NCBI GenBank assembly: GCA_902362775.1
Contig: CABIXV010000001.1
Coordinates: 600,533 to 664,532, forward strand
From: Clostridiales bacterium
GTDB lineage: Bacteria; Bacillota; Clostridia; Oscillospirales; Oscillospiraceae
Reading direction: 5' to 3'
DNA: 64,000 nucleotides
This document shows, piece by piece, positions 51,919 to 61,342 of this stretch. The notes beneath the pieces were generated by a model. The model did no database searches, was not told where the DNA came from, and saw only the letters and a list, made by a program, of their open reading frames with translations. The position numbers and the translations under genes are program-made. Position 1 is the stretch's first letter. Every line of letters begins with the position of its first letter.

Positions 51919-53334
51919 TCAGTTCTTTCCCCAGTCCGACCAATCAGTGAGGCACAGGTTCAGATCCACCTTTACCGGGATGCCGGGGACCGTGCCGCTG
52001 CTAGAATACTGCCACATATGGTAGTGGTAGCGGAAGCTGGTGGGCACCCAGCCGGTGGTGTAGTGGGCCAGCCAGAAGGGCCAGTCCTGGAGCTGGGCCA
52101 GGTCCAGGCCGCCAGCATAGATCTTGGAGGGGCTGCCGTAGGTCATGGGGATATAGCCGGCCTCCTCGATGATGTCACAGAAGACTTTGGCGCATTTGGT
52201 CACCGTTTCTCCGTCGGTGTCCTTTGTCCGGGAGTCGGAGTCACTGACCTCCTCCCAGTCGAAGACCACGGGGTAGGTGATATCATAGCCCTCGATCCAC
52301 TCCAGAAGCTGGAGGGCCTCCTCCCGTGCCTCCTCCTCCGTGGTAGCCTGGGAGAAGAAGTAAACGCCCACTTCCAGGCCGTTCCTCAGGGCATTTTGGA
52401 TGTTGTAGTCAAAATAGGCGTCCTTGTTGATGCTGCCCACAGTATAGCCCCGGTAACCCGCCCGGATCATGGCGAAGTCCACCCCGGCACCGGCCACCTG
52501 GGTCCAATCGATCTGCTTCTGGTGAGAGGACACATCCACCCCAATGTAGCTGGGGGCGTCCCCCGTATAGGTCAAAAAGCCGTTCTTGACCACAAATCTG
52601 CCGCTGTCATAGTCGTTGCTTGGAATGGGGCCAGGCTCCGTTTCCGGTACATGGATGAAGGACAGGTCGTAATTCATCAGGATGACCGCCCCCTGGGCCC
52701 GGGTAGCGGTGCCGGTGGGGTCAAACAGGTTGCCCGGCTTGCCGGAGATGAGACCCACGGACCAGGCCCACTCTACCGCGTCGATGGACCAGCTGGCGAT
52801 GGATTTCCGGTCCGCGAAGGGGGCGGCCACCTGGGACAACGGCTCCCCCAAGGTATGCCAAAGGATCACAGCCAGCTGCTCCCGGGTCACCTTGTCGTCG
52901 GGACCGAACCGTCCGTCATCATAGCCGGTGACTAGCCCCTCCTGCCAGGCCCAGAGGATGGCGTCGGCATCGGGGTCGTCCAGGTCCACATCGGAGAAGG
53001 GACTGGTCAGTGCCTGGTCCTGTTGGTCCAGGTCCTCGTCCTCCTCCGTCCCGCTCTCGAACTCCTCCCGCTCCAGGGACACCTGGGGCCGGTCATAGAT
53101 CTGATAGAGGGCGGCGGCCACCATGGCACGGGTTAGAGGAGCCTCCGGCAGGAACTCCAGCGCATCGGTGGCCTCCATCATCCCCTTCTCCCAGCAGTAC
53201 TCCACCGCGGCGGTGTACCAGGAGTTCTCGGGCACGTCGGAGAGCTTCGTCCCGGCTGCCGAGGCGGGCAGAGGCAGGGTCATAGCCACGGCCAGCAGGC
53301 CGGCGGCAAGGGATCTCAGAGTCTTGTGTTTCAT
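51919..53334 (-). CDS. Secreted GH25 lysozyme with SLH repeats
   Basis: 471 residues. Signal peptide (LRSLAAGLLAVAMTLPLPAS, then AAG), three SLH repeats (about 30-75, 110-165 and 170-220; e.g. TGYDDGRFGPDDKVTREQLA), a short linker, and a GH25 domain from about 262 (SYIGVDVSSHQKQIDWTQVA) with the catalytic acidic pair in YPVVFDWEEVSD near 370. It cuts the glycan strands of peptidoglycan while held to the cell wall polymer by the SLH part. Likely roles are wall growth or cell separation. The gene is monocistronic on the minus strand. Confidence 0.93.
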   Translation of the reverse strand: MKHKTLRSLAAGLLAVAMTLPLPASAAGTKLSDVPENSWYTAAVEYCWEKGMMEATDALEFLPEAPLTRAMVAAALYQIYDRPQVSLEREEFESGTEEDEDLDQQDQALTSPFSDVDLDDPDADAILWAWQEGLVTGYDDGRFGPDDKVTREQLAVILWHTLGEPLSQVAAPFADRKSIASWSIDAVEWAWSVGLISGKPGNLFDPTGTATRAQGAVILMNYDLSFIHVPETEPGPIPSNDYDSGRFVVKNGFLTYTGDAPSYIGVDVSSHQKQIDWTQVAGAGVDFAMIRAGYRGYTVGSINKDAYFDYNIQNALRNGLEVGVYFFSQATTEEEAREEALQLLEWIEGYDITYPVVFDWEEVSDSDSRTKDTDGETVTKCAKVFCDIIEEAGYIPMTYGSPSKIYAGGLDLAQLQDWPFWLAHYTTGWVPTSFRYHYHMWQYSSSGTVPGIPVKVDLNLCLTDWSDWGKN

Positions 53335-53384
53335 AGCGTTCCTTTCTGTCTGTCGTAGAGTGTGGTGAGTGTTGGGTTAGGTGC

Positions 53385-53405
53385 AGTATACTCAGCTTGT
53401 CGAAA
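53385..53405 (-). repeat. Copy A of a 21-bp motif in inverted orientation
   Basis: On the minus strand TTTCGACAAGCTGAGTATACT. It matches copy B at 18 of 21 positions and points toward the lysozyme gene, 50 bases from its ATG. See copy B at 53575-53595. Confidence 0.6.
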
Positions 53406-53574
53406 GAGCCCTCCCGCAAGGAATTCCGGTGCCCGCAGGCGGCGGAATAAATTTTGAGGCCGTCATTTCCGGCCACATACGCATTGGAAATAACACTTTT
53501 TGCGGGGGTTAGGCTGGGAATGATTCGGGGCCCACCCTGCGCGCGGCTTTTCTCAAAAAAGTGACTATACCACT

Positions 53575-53595
53575 TTTCGACAGTCTCAGTATACT
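53575..53595 (+). repeat. Copy B of the 21-bp motif
   Basis: Plus strand TTTCGACAGTCTCAGTATACT. The two copies form an inverted pair about 170 bp apart. Function unknown. The 304-base gap 53335-53638 holds no gene, but next to copy B is a GGCAGAGCC-A-GGCTCTGCC hairpin (53598-53616). Confidence 0.6.
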
Positions 53596-53638
53596 ACGGC
53601 AGAGCCAGGCTCTGCCAATGGTATCTTTTGGATGGAGC

Positions 53639-54151
53639 TCACCGCTCCAGCAGGATGCCCTGCCGAGCCAGCGCCTCTCGTACCCGCTCATAGGCCCCCT
53701 GGTCCGGGCAGGCCAGGGTGTGAAGGTGGATCCCCTCGGTGAGCTGGGAAAGGGGGGCAGCGGCCTGACTCCGGCACCGGGCGATGAACTGCCCCACCTG
53801 ATACCGGTCGGATAGCTGGAGCGGTCCGGTGAGCTGACCGTAGATCGGATGGTCCACGATGACGTCCAGCACCGTGCAGCCCTGGTCTACCATGGCGTTC
53901 AATTCCGCCTCCATGGCCTGTCCGTCGTGCTTCACAGCGATCTGCCGCACCAGGCCGGAAGGCGCGTTCTGTACCATATAGCCTCTTGGGGTGGCGGTGA
54001 TTCCCTGGCCCCCGGCCCGCAAGATGGCCACATCCCCTACAATGATCTGACGGCTGACCGAAAACTCTCTGGCCAGAGCAGTGGCGCTGACCGGGCTCCG
54101 GGCCCGCTCCAGCCGCCGGGCAATGGCCTGTCTTCTCTCCTGGGCGTCCAT
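53639..54151 (-). CDS. niaR: Niacin-responsive repressor NiaR
   Basis: 170 residues. N-terminal HTH-11 domain (RRQAIARRLERARSPVSATA, then LAREFSVSRQIIVGDVAILR) and C-terminal 3H domain with its conserved histidines (IAVKHDG near 73, VIVDHPIYGQLTGPL near 100, TEGIHLHTLACP near 138). NiaR binds nicotinate, probably with a metal held by these histidines, and represses NAD synthesis and salvage genes. No nad genes adjoin it; its likely target in this window is the transporter at 50738. The ATG follows GGGGAGGGAGGGCT. A weak NiaR-like site overlaps its leader. Confidence 0.9.
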   Translation of the reverse strand: MDAQERRQAIARRLERARSPVSATALAREFSVSRQIIVGDVAILRAGGQGITATPRGYMVQNAPSGLVRQIAVKHDGQAMEAELNAMVDQGCTVLDVIVDHPIYGQLTGPLQLSDRYQVGQFIARCRSQAAAPLSQLTEGIHLHTLACPDQGAYERVREALARQGILLER

Positions 54152-54164
54152 AGCCCTCCCTCCC

Positions 54165-54193
54165 CTGTCTTGTCATATGCAGTAAGTATATCA
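54165..54193 (-). promoter_or_regulatory. niaR promoter with a degenerate operator
   Basis: Minus strand extended -10 TGATATACT (54193-54185). Just downstream, CTGTCTTGTCAT (54165-54176, plus strand) matches 9 of 12 bases of the core GTGTCTTGACAC, hinting at autoregulation. Confidence 0.4.
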
Positions 54194-54254
54194 CTGAGAG
54201 GAGAGGTACGCAACGGCACAGACACAGATTTTTCCGGGAACTTTCCGGGAAACC

Positions 54255-54283
54255 TTGACTTTTCCGCTTGGAATCCATACAAT
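54255..54283 (+). promoter_or_regulatory. Promoter of proS
   Basis: TTGACT (54255-54260), 17-bp spacer, TACAAT (54278-54283). No T-box leader is seen in the 50 bases that follow. Confidence 0.7.
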
Positions 54284-54336
54284 GGACAAGATAAGTCTTC
54301 CAATCTCATATCACGATATAAAAGGACTGAAACGAC

Positions 54337-55782
54337 ATGGCTCAGAACCCCAACAAAAAGCAGGTGGAACAGATCACCGACATGGAGGTAGACTTCGCCC
54401 AGTGGTACACTGACGTGTGTAAAAAGGCGGAGCTGATCGACTACTCATCCATCAAGGGCATGTTCATCTACCGCCCCTACGGCTACGCCATCTGGGAGAA
54501 CATCCAGCGAGAGATGGACCGGCGCTTCAAGGAGACCGGGCACGAAAACGTATATCTTCCCATGCTCATCCCCGAATCCCTGCTCCAGAAGGAGAAGGAC
54601 CATGTGGAGGGCTTCGCTCCTGAGTGCGCCTGGGTGACCATGGGGGGAAGCGAGAAGCTGGAGGAGCGCTACTGCATCCGTCCCACCTCCGAAACACTGT
54701 TCTGTGAGCACTACAAAAATGTCATCCACTCCCACCGGGACCTGCCCAAGCTGTATAACCAGTGGTGCTCCGTCCTACGCTGGGAGAAGACCAGCCGCCC
54801 CTTCCTGCGCCACCGGGAGTTCCTGTGGCAGGAGGGCCACACCATGCACGCCACCCCGGAAGAAGCCCGGGAAGAGACCATGCGGATGCTCAACGTATAC
54901 GCCGACTTTATGGAGAATGTGCTGGCCATGCCTGTGGTCCGGGGCCGTAAGACGGACAAGGAGAAATTCAACGGCGCCGAGGAGACCTACACTGTGGAGT
55001 GCATGATGCACGACCGAAAGGCCCTTCAGGCGGGCACCAGCCATTACTTCGGCGACGGCTTCGCCCGTGCCTTTGACATCACCTTCACCGGCAAGGACAA
55101 CCAGCTCCACTACCCCCACCAGACCAGTTGGGGCGTGTCCACCCGGATGATCGGCGGCATCATCATGACCCATGGCGACAACAACGGTTTGGTCCTGCCC
55201 CCCCGCGTCGCCCCCATCCAGGCGATGGTCATCCCCGTAGCCCAGCATAAGGAGGGCGTGCTGGAGGCGGCCAACGCCCTGCTGGACCGGCTGAAGGCCG
55301 CCGGCATCCGGGCAGGCCTGGACGACAGTGACCAGTCCATGGGCTGGAAGGCCGCCCAGTACGAGATGAAGGGCGTGCCCCTGCGGGTGGAAATCGGTCC
55401 CAAGGATATGGAGAAGGACCAATGCTGCGTCTGCCGCCGGGACTCTGGGGAGAAGGTCTTTGTCCCCTTGGCTCAGTTGGAGGACCAGGTGAAGGAGCTG
55501 CTGGACTCGGTCCACGACGGACTATTTGCCCGGGCCCAGAAGAACCTGGAGGACCACACCAAGGTGTGCCACACCCTGGAGGATGTCAAGGCCTTTATGG
55601 AGTCTGAGGGCGGCTTCGCCAAAACCATGTGGTGCGGCGAGCTGGACTGCGAGCTGAAGATGAAGGAACAGGCCGGGGTCAGCTCCCGGTGTATGCCCTT
55701 GAAGCAGGAGAAGGTGGGCGACGTATGCGTCTGCTGCGGCAAGCCCGCCAAGCACTCCATCCTCTGGGGCGTGGCCTATTGA
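54337..55782 (+). CDS. proS: Prolyl-tRNA synthetase, archaeal/eukaryote-like type
   Basis: 481 residues. Class II motifs: motif 1 region [20 protein letters not shown], motif 2 [18 protein letters not shown] near 151-168, motif 3 [20 protein letters not shown] near 264-283. The C-terminal zinc-binding part (CCVCRRDSG ... CGELDCEL ... [12 protein letters not shown]) is typical of the archaeal type. It lacks the INS editing domain of bacterial ProS, consistent with the separate editing protein at 22623-23186. The ATG follows AAAGGACTGAAACGAC. Confidence 0.97.
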   Translation: MAQNPNKKQVEQITDMEVDFAQWYTDVCKKAELIDYSSIKGMFIYRPYGYAIWENIQREMDRRFKETGHENVYLPMLIPESLLQKEKDHVEGFAPECAWVTMGGSEKLEERYCIRPTSETLFCEHYKNVIHSHRDLPKLYNQWCSVLRWEKTSRPFLRHREFLWQEGHTMHATPEEAREETMRMLNVYADFMENVLAMPVVRGRKTDKEKFNGAEETYTVECMMHDRKALQAGTSHYFGDGFARAFDITFTGKDNQLHYPHQTSWGVSTRMIGGIIMTHGDNNGLVLPPRVAPIQAMVIPVAQHKEGVLEAANALLDRLKAAGIRAGLDDSDQSMGWKAAQYEMKGVPLRVEIGPKDMEKDQCCVCRRDSGEKVFVPLAQLEDQVKELLDSVHDGLFARAQKNLEDHTKVCHTLEDVKAFMESEGGFAKTMWCGELDCELKMKEQAGVSSRCMPLKQEKVGDVCVCCGKPAKHSILWGVAY

Positions 55783-55796
55783 TCACTGGCATACAG

Positions 55797-55836
55797 AAAA
55801 ACAGGGCCGCCGTTTTTCAGAACGGCGGCCCTGTTT
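55797..55836. terminator. Bidirectional terminator after proS
   Basis: Arms AAAACAGGGCCGCCGTT and AACGGCGGCCCTGTTTT with a TTTCAG-type loop. Confidence 0.9.
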
Positions 55837-55882
55837 TATGCCTTTTGCCCCATGGGGCGCGGTCTGTCCGGCGGACGGGGCT

Positions 55883-57292
55883 TCAGTTCAGCACGATGGC
55901 CTGGACCGCCTCGATGAGGTCCACGGCCCCGGAACGGGCCACCAGGGAGACCGGCTCCCCGTCCACCACCGCCAGACAGTGCTCGCCGTCCCAGCGGTAC
56001 AGCTCCACCGCCACCTGCGGGAATGCGTCGTTGTCCAGATAGACGGTCAGGGCAATCTCCTGCCGCTGGGAAGGCCGCTCGTCAGTAAAGCTGTCGGCAC
56101 TCAGGCTCTCCAGCGCCTCCTGGAACGCGGAGATATCCACTTCCTCCCCCTGGTAGAGCCAGGTCCGGTCCTCGCCCTCGCCCTGGGTGGTAAGGGTATG
56201 GCTGGCCCCCTCCAGAGTAACTTCGATCTGCCAGATATCCCCAAAGTCGGCGGACAGCACCTCCTGGTGCCGCAAGTCATTGTAGGAAGCGGCCATCAGC
56301 TCCTGGTAATCCTCCGACGTAATTTGATAGACGATCTGGGAATCTCCCACTCGCAGATAGGCGGTAATCGTCTCCTCTTCCTCCGTTTCCCCGGTATCTG
56401 CCGCCTCCTGGGCGGCCAAGCGCTCCTCCGGGTCCCGGCTGATGTGGAGTATAAGAGTACCGGAGGCCTTTTCCTCTGCCCTGTCCTCGGCTGTATAGTC
56501 CACGGTCACCGTCAGCTCCGGCTCATCCAGGCCATAACTGGCCAGTTCCTCCTCAGTAGCATGATAGGTCACATAGTTGTTGGGGGACAAGTAGCTGATA
56601 TTATGCAGGTAATCCTCTACCCGCCCAGTGTCCAGCGGGAGCGTCTTTCCATCCCGCTGGGTAAAGTAAATGTCCTCCTCGCACCAGCTTGCGGAGTTGT
56701 CCTCCTCATAGGTGACTGTATAGTTCTCCACCCCGTCAAACCGCAGCCGGGTCACCTGATCCAGCTCCGGGATGTCGTCGTGGTCTATCATGTCGCGGAG
56801 CCCCGCGTCAAACTGGTCCAGGGGGTCGCTGGCGGCCAGATACACCTTTCCATCCCCAATGGACACATATCGCTGGGAATCCATGGCGCTGAAGTCGCCG
56901 AGCAGTATCTCGTAGTTGTTCTCACCTGTACCCAGCGTAATGGTGCATACTGGGTCATCCAGGCCGTACTGGCTCGGATCCTCCACCTCCTCAATGACGA
57001 AGGCCGCCGCGAAGGATTGGAACGTCTCCAGCAGCTCGCCTACCTTTTCTCCGTCCACGGGGAACGTCTCATCTCCATCATAGAGCCAGTCCCCATCCCG
57101 GTGAAACGACAGTGTCTCCCCCTCATAGGTCCAGGAGAGGGTCTGGACCGCGTCACTGTCGATCTCCAGGACGACCTCTCCGCTGGTTTCAATCCGCTCC
57201 TGGCGCTCTTGTACCTGGAGGGCGGCAAATGCCGCAACGCAGCACACCGCCAGGATAGCTAGTAAAATCACGATCCGTTTAGACCGGTACAT
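55883..57292 (-). CDS. DUF4340-domain membrane protein of a Gld-like ABC module
   Basis: 469 residues. One N-terminal helix (IVILLAILAVCCVAAFAAL) then a large extracytoplasmic region made of repeated beta domains: LGDFSAMDSQRYVSIGDGKV and YLSPNNYVTYHATEEELASY recall DUF4340. Proteins of this type regularly follow GldG-like and ABC exporter genes in clostridia. The ATG at 57292 has GAGGAGGCG upstream and overlaps the previous gene by 14 bases. Last gene of a four-gene operon. Confidence 0.8.
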   Translation of the reverse strand: MYRSKRIVILLAILAVCCVAAFAALQVQERQERIETSGEVVLEIDSDAVQTLSWTYEGETLSFHRDGDWLYDGDETFPVDGEKVGELLETFQSFAAAFVIEEVEDPSQYGLDDPVCTITLGTGENNYEILLGDFSAMDSQRYVSIGDGKVYLAASDPLDQFDAGLRDMIDHDDIPELDQVTRLRFDGVENYTVTYEEDNSASWCEEDIYFTQRDGKTLPLDTGRVEDYLHNISYLSPNNYVTYHATEEELASYGLDEPELTVTVDYTAEDRAEEKASGTLILHISRDPEERLAAQEAADTGETEEEETITAYLRVGDSQIVYQITSEDYQELMAASYNDLRHQEVLSADFGDIWQIEVTLEGASHTLTTQGEGEDRTWLYQGEEVDISAFQEALESLSADSFTDERPSQRQEIALTVYLDNDAFPQVAVELYRWDGEHCLAVVDGEPVSLVARSGAVDLIEAVQAIVLN

Positions 57293-58733
57293 TTTGCGCA
57301 CGCCTCCTCTTCAAGACCACCCAGATCCCGATGCCCAGATACAGCAGGGGGAACACGCCGATCATCACCACCTGAAGCAGAGAGGACACAGCGTCGTTGA
57401 TAGTCAGATAATTGTAATTCAGGGATTTGCTCCGGATGGCCATGGCCTCGCTCTCTCCAATCAGAGAGGACACCGCGTTCATCGCCAGGTCCCCGTTGGC
57501 CCCGGAGGAATAGGCGTTGTACATATCATCCAGGAACGCGGAGGAGGAAAACCAGATAATCTGACCTCCATTCCCACAGTCGATGGACACCGCCAGAGCA
57601 AAGGGGCCGTCGATATCCCCCTCCTCCTTCTCGTAGGTGTCCAGGTCATAACCGGCGGCCTTGCTGAAGGAGGCGGCCGAGGTGGTGAGCAGGGAGGTCA
57701 CTCCGCTCCCCTCCCCGTCAGCCGACACCGTCAGTCCCTGGGCGATGGGCATGATGGCCAGGTAATTCTCCTCGATCAGCGAATCGGTAATCGCATGGCT
57801 GTTCATGTCGGGCAGCAGGATATAGGGGACCTGGAAGGCGTAGTGCTCCCGGTCGCCCTCCACCACTACGCCCTCATTGGGTGTCACACCGTAGCTGGCA
57901 ATCAGCCCGTACAGCTCATCCAGAGGGTCTTCCTGGGTGGGGCCCGCCATGACCAGCAGCTTGCCGCCGCCGCTGGTATACTCGTCCAGCATCTCCACCT
58001 CCTTCTGGGACAGGTCGCTATCCGGGCCGTAGATCATGACACAGCCGGCATCCTCCGGCACTGCGTCCACGGTGAGCAGGGAGAGAGGATCGACTTGGAT
58101 GTTTTCTTTCTCCAGCTGTTCCTGGAAGGTGGCGGGCAGCTCCGCCTCCCCGTGTCCCTCCAGTAGATAGAGCTGGGGCAGCTCCTCCGCGGTCACATAG
58201 TCGATGGCGGAGGTGATGGCCCCCTCACCGTCAAAGGAGGTATTGTAGGAGTAAGAGTATATGTCCGCCTCCTGGATATAGATATCGTTGTAGCTGATAT
58301 AGCGGCTCCGATCCCCACACTCCACGATCAGGCTGTTGTTAGTCACCGTCTCGTCGGTGTACTGCTGGGCGAAGGTGGGGAATACGTCCGGGTTCTTTTT
58401 CACGACCTGGATATGGTCAGAGAGGCTTTCGTACTTATTGAGCAGGTTTTCGATTACGTCGTCCTCTTTCCCCGACTGGACCACCCAGTAGATCGTTACA
58501 TCCTCCTCCAGCGCGTTGACCACCACCTTGGTGTTGCTGGTGATGGAGTAGAGCTTGGTGGCGCTCATGTCGTACTTGGTCAGGTTGGAGGGGAGGGCGG
58601 AGACAAAGACATTGACTGCCACCAGAATGGCCAGCACCACCGCGGTGACGACAATGGAATAGGCGCCGCCCCGAAAGGCGTTCTGGTTTCCCTCTCTCTG
58701 TGGGGCCGATTGGAAAAGTTTTGGCTTGCGCAT
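57279..58733 (-). CDS. Gldg-like ABC-module membrane protein
   Basis: 484 residues. An N-terminal helix (near 25-47) and C-terminal helix (near 452-474) flank a large outside domain of the ABC_transp_aux / GldG kind, with YDMSATKLYSITSNTKVVVN and LYLLEGHGEAELPATF as landmarks. It is thought to act with the ABC permease in moving or anchoring a surface substrate. Its ATG shares one base with the permease stop (TGATG). Confidence 0.85.
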   Translation of the reverse strand: MRKPKLFQSAPQREGNQNAFRGGAYSIVVTAVVLAILVAVNVFVSALPSNLTKYDMSATKLYSITSNTKVVVNALEEDVTIYWVVQSGKEDDVIENLLNKYESLSDHIQVVKKNPDVFPTFAQQYTDETVTNNSLIVECGDRSRYISYNDIYIQEADIYSYSYNTSFDGEGAITSAIDYVTAEELPQLYLLEGHGEAELPATFQEQLEKENIQVDPLSLLTVDAVPEDAGCVMIYGPDSDLSQKEVEMLDEYTSGGGKLLVMAGPTQEDPLDELYGLIASYGVTPNEGVVVEGDREHYAFQVPYILLPDMNSHAITDSLIEENYLAIMPIAQGLTVSADGEGSGVTSLLTTSAASFSKAAGYDLDTYEKEEGDIDGPFALAVSIDCGNGGQIIWFSSSAFLDDMYNAYSSGANGDLAMNAVSSLIGESEAMAIRSKSLNYNYLTINDAVSSLLQVVMIGVFPLLYLGIGIWVVLKRRRAQNVPV

Positions 58734-59596
58734 CAGTTATACCTCCTCTTCTCCAGGGACTGGACCGACAGGAACAGGAAAAATACGATCACAGCAGCAT
58801 AGTAGACAATGGCTGTCATATCGAAAACTCCGTTGACAAAGACATAGAAGCGTTCGAACAGTGACAGCTGTGTCATGATCTTGGGGAGCAGCCCCTCAAA
58901 GGAGGCCGCATCCATCTGATAGGCGACCACGGTGACCGCCAGAAGGAGAAAGCTGACGCCGTAAGCCAGCGTCTCATTTTTGGTGAGGTATCTTATGATC
59001 CCCCACAGGGCCAGGATCAGTACACAAATGGCCACCATAGACCCGAATGCGGTGGAGGACACATACTCAGACAGGCTTACGCTATAATAGTTGAACAGGA
59101 TGACCGCAATGCCGATGCCGGCGGCAAAGCCCTGGTTATCCGTAAGGGAGGAGAGGAACATCCCCAGCGCGATCAGCGCGGCCCCCAGGACCAAAAAGGC
59201 CAGGATAGAGCCGTAGGAGGTGGGCAGGTATACGTCCCCGTATTGGGAGAAGATCAGCGGGTACAGGGAGATCAGACACAGGGGGACGGCATAGACCACC
59301 AGCAGAGCCAGATACTTGCCCAGGACCACCTGCACCGTGGTAATGGGCAGGGAGTAAAGCAGCTGATCCGTCTTTTGTCTGCGCTCCTCCGCGATGACCC
59401 GCATGGTCAGGATAGGCACGATGACCACGAAGATCAGGCAGCCATAGCTGAGTACGAACTCAAAATTGCTGACCGCGGCCTGAATGTTGTAGCGCAGAGC
59501 GCCCAACCCAATAAAGGCCAACAGAAAAGCGCCGAAGATATAGGCTGTCAGCGAGTGAAAATAGTTCTTCAGCTCATGTTTCCATACTGCTATCAT
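58733..59596 (-). CDS. ABC exporter permease (GldF-like)
   Basis: 287 residues with six hydrophobic segments. The start MIAVWKHELKNYFHSLTAYI and the loop MRVIAEERRQKTDQLLYSLP are typical of ABC-2 / GldF permeases. It overlaps the ATPase gene by four bases (ATGA). Confidence 0.9.
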   Translation of the reverse strand: MIAVWKHELKNYFHSLTAYIFGAFLLAFIGLGALRYNIQAAVSNFEFVLSYGCLIFVVIVPILTMRVIAEERRQKTDQLLYSLPITTVQVVLGKYLALLVVYAVPLCLISLYPLIFSQYGDVYLPTSYGSILAFLVLGAALIALGMFLSSLTDNQGFAAGIGIAVILFNYYSVSLSEYVSSTAFGSMVAICVLILALWGIIRYLTKNETLAYGVSFLLLAVTVVAYQMDAASFEGLLPKIMTQLSLFERFYVFVNGVFDMTAIVYYAAVIVFFLFLSVQSLEKRRYN

Positions 59597-60573
59597 CCCT
59601 GCTCCACCTCCCCTTCCGCTCCATTTTCATCATGAGGAGATGCCTCCGTTAGCTCCAGGAACACGTCCTCTAGGCTGGCTTTTTTCAGGCTCATCTCCAG
59701 CAGGGGGATTCTCCTGTCGGCAAAGGCAAAAAAGATAGCCCTAGATGCCTCGTGGATGCGCTCCAGCCCGGTGTGGATGCAGGCTGTGACCAAGCCCTGC
59801 TCTCCCTCTCTCCAGTCGATGTCCGTAATTCCGGGAACCCCAGACAGGGCGGCCTTGACCTCGTCCTCGGGCGCCTCCGCCGTGATGGTGATCTCGTTTG
59901 GTGTCATCAGAGTACGCTCCAGGTGTTCCGGAGTGTCGAAGGCCACCAGCTTTCCGTGGGCGATCATGATGATCTGGTCACAGATGGTCTGGACCTCGGA
60001 AAGGATGTGAGAGCTGAAGATCACCGTGTGGGTCCGTCCCAGCTCACGGATCAGGTCGCGGATCTCAATGATTTGGAGCGGATCCAGCCCCACCGTGGGC
60101 TCATCCAGAACAATGACCTGCGGGTTTCCCAGCAGCGCCTGGGCAATACCCACCCGTTGCCGGTAGCCCTTGGACAGAGCGGAGATCCGGCGGCCCCTCA
60201 TCTGCTCTATTCCAGTCTGCCCCATGACCTCCTCTATTTGGTTCTTCAGCTCCAGACCATGCAGCCCTTTGGCCTCCCCCACGAAACGCAGGTACTCCTC
60301 CGGGGTTTCGTTCATATACAGAGGCGGCTGCTCCGGCAGATAGCCAATGAGCCGTTTGGCCTGATTCGGCTGCTCAAAAATGTCGTATCCTCCGATTCTC
60401 ACATGACCCTCCGTCGCTGACAGACAGCCGGTCATAATGTTCATCGTAGTAGACTTCCCCGCTCCGTTGGGCCCCAGGAATCCATAGATCTGTCCGCTCT
60501 CGATCCTAATGCTTAGATCAGAAACCGCGGTGATATCCCCATATCGTTTGGTGAGATGTTCGATCTCGATCAA
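59593..60573 (-). CDS. ABC transporter ATP-binding protein (GldA-like)
   Basis: 326 residues. Walker A GFLGPNGAGKSTTMNIMTG near 31, ABC signature ISALSKGYRQRVGIAQAL (variant of LSGGQ), Walker B VIVLDEPTVGLDP and the H-loop FSSHIL. The C-terminal 100 residues form the accessory domain seen in GldA/NosF-type proteins. The TTG start at 60573 has AAAGGAGGAAACG upstream. First gene of the four-gene operon; it powers the permease encoded next. Confidence 0.93.
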   Translation of the reverse strand: MIEIEHLTKRYGDITAVSDLSIRIESGQIYGFLGPNGAGKSTTMNIMTGCLSATEGHVRIGGYDIFEQPNQAKRLIGYLPEQPPLYMNETPEEYLRFVGEAKGLHGLELKNQIEEVMGQTGIEQMRGRRISALSKGYRQRVGIAQALLGNPQVIVLDEPTVGLDPLQIIEIRDLIRELGRTHTVIFSSHILSEVQTICDQIIMIAHGKLVAFDTPEHLERTLMTPNEITITAEAPEDEVKAALSGVPGITDIDWREGEQGLVTACIHTGLERIHEASRAIFFAFADRRIPLLEMSLKKASLEDVFLELTEASPHDENGAEGEVEQG

Positions 60574-60631
60574 GGACGTTTCCTCCTTTTCTTTCAATGG
60601 AGCCATTATAAAGACAGAACTTAAAACCAAG

Positions 60632-60658
60632 TTAAAAAAGGTCCGCCACCTTTTTTAA
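60632..60658. terminator. Hairpin between the divergent ABC operon and lipoprotein gene
   Basis: TTAAAAAAGGT-CCGCC-ACCTTTTTTAA, symmetrical with T runs on both strands. Its place between divergent genes is odd for a terminator; it may insulate the two transcription units or act as an operator. Confidence 0.5.
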
Positions 60659-60734
60659 GTAGATTTTGAGTTTGACTTTTACAATGGCAGGCAGAAACCC
60701 GCCTACACGGCGGGCTGACAGGAGGTATGAAAAA

Positions 60735-61244
60735 TTGAAATCGATCTATCGCACGGCATATGTCTTGTTGTTCACATTTTTGCTCTTGTTTTCCGGAGGG
60801 TGTACTGATACAGTAGAGGCAGACCATTCCTCCTCATCCTCCGCGCCTCCCCTCGCTTCCTCCGGCGACACCGGGGAAGGAAGCCTTACCATCCTCGCCA
60901 GCTTTCAGCGGGAGGACGGCAGTCCCCTGACCGAGCAGTCCATCCGGCTCTCCGCGGGTGACAAAAGCGCGGAATATCCCCTGGATGAGTGGGGGGAGCT
61001 GCGGGTTTCCGGCCTTCCGCGGAAAATGACTCTGGAGGTGACCGTTCTGGATAAGGAGTCGGGTCCTCTGGGTACCATCACCATCTCCTTCTCCGAGGGC
61101 ACTGTCATTGACGCCTCTACCGATCAGGAGGGGGCGGGGTATGTGGTGGTCAAAGAGGACACGGAAGCGGTTGATCTGCTCTTTGTCCTCTGTGACGATG
61201 GCTCCATCCAATGTGATCTGGACCTGGGCCGGGACATCGCCTGA
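60735..61244 (+). CDS. Lipoprotein upstream of a two-component system
   Basis: 169 residues. Signal peptide with lipobox FSGGC (Cys at 23), a Ser-rich linker, then a beta-rich domain (SLTILASFQREDGSPLTEQS) that resembles a prealbumin or carboxypeptidase-regulatory fold. TTG start with AGGAGGT eight bases upstream; the nearby ATG runs into a stop after three codons. It may be a sensor partner of the following kinase, by position. Confidence 0.65.
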   Translation: MKSIYRTAYVLLFTFLLLFSGGCTDTVEADHSSSSSAPPLASSGDTGEGSLTILASFQREDGSPLTEQSIRLSAGDKSAEYPLDEWGELRVSGLPRKMTLEVTVLDKESGPLGTITISFSEGTVIDASTDQEGAGYVVVKEDTEAVDLLFVLCDDGSIQCDLDLGRDIA

Positions 61245-61342
61245 CTGGACAGTATGCGCAGGGGGATGGCCGCTCCGTATCGAGGTAATTTAGCCGGGGA
61301 GCGTATCACTTTGGGCTTTTCTGCCCAAAAGGAGGGATCTGA

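Noticed and set aside
54284..54336. T-box leader for proS
   Set aside because: The stretch between promoter and ATG is too short and lacks the conserved T-box sequence.
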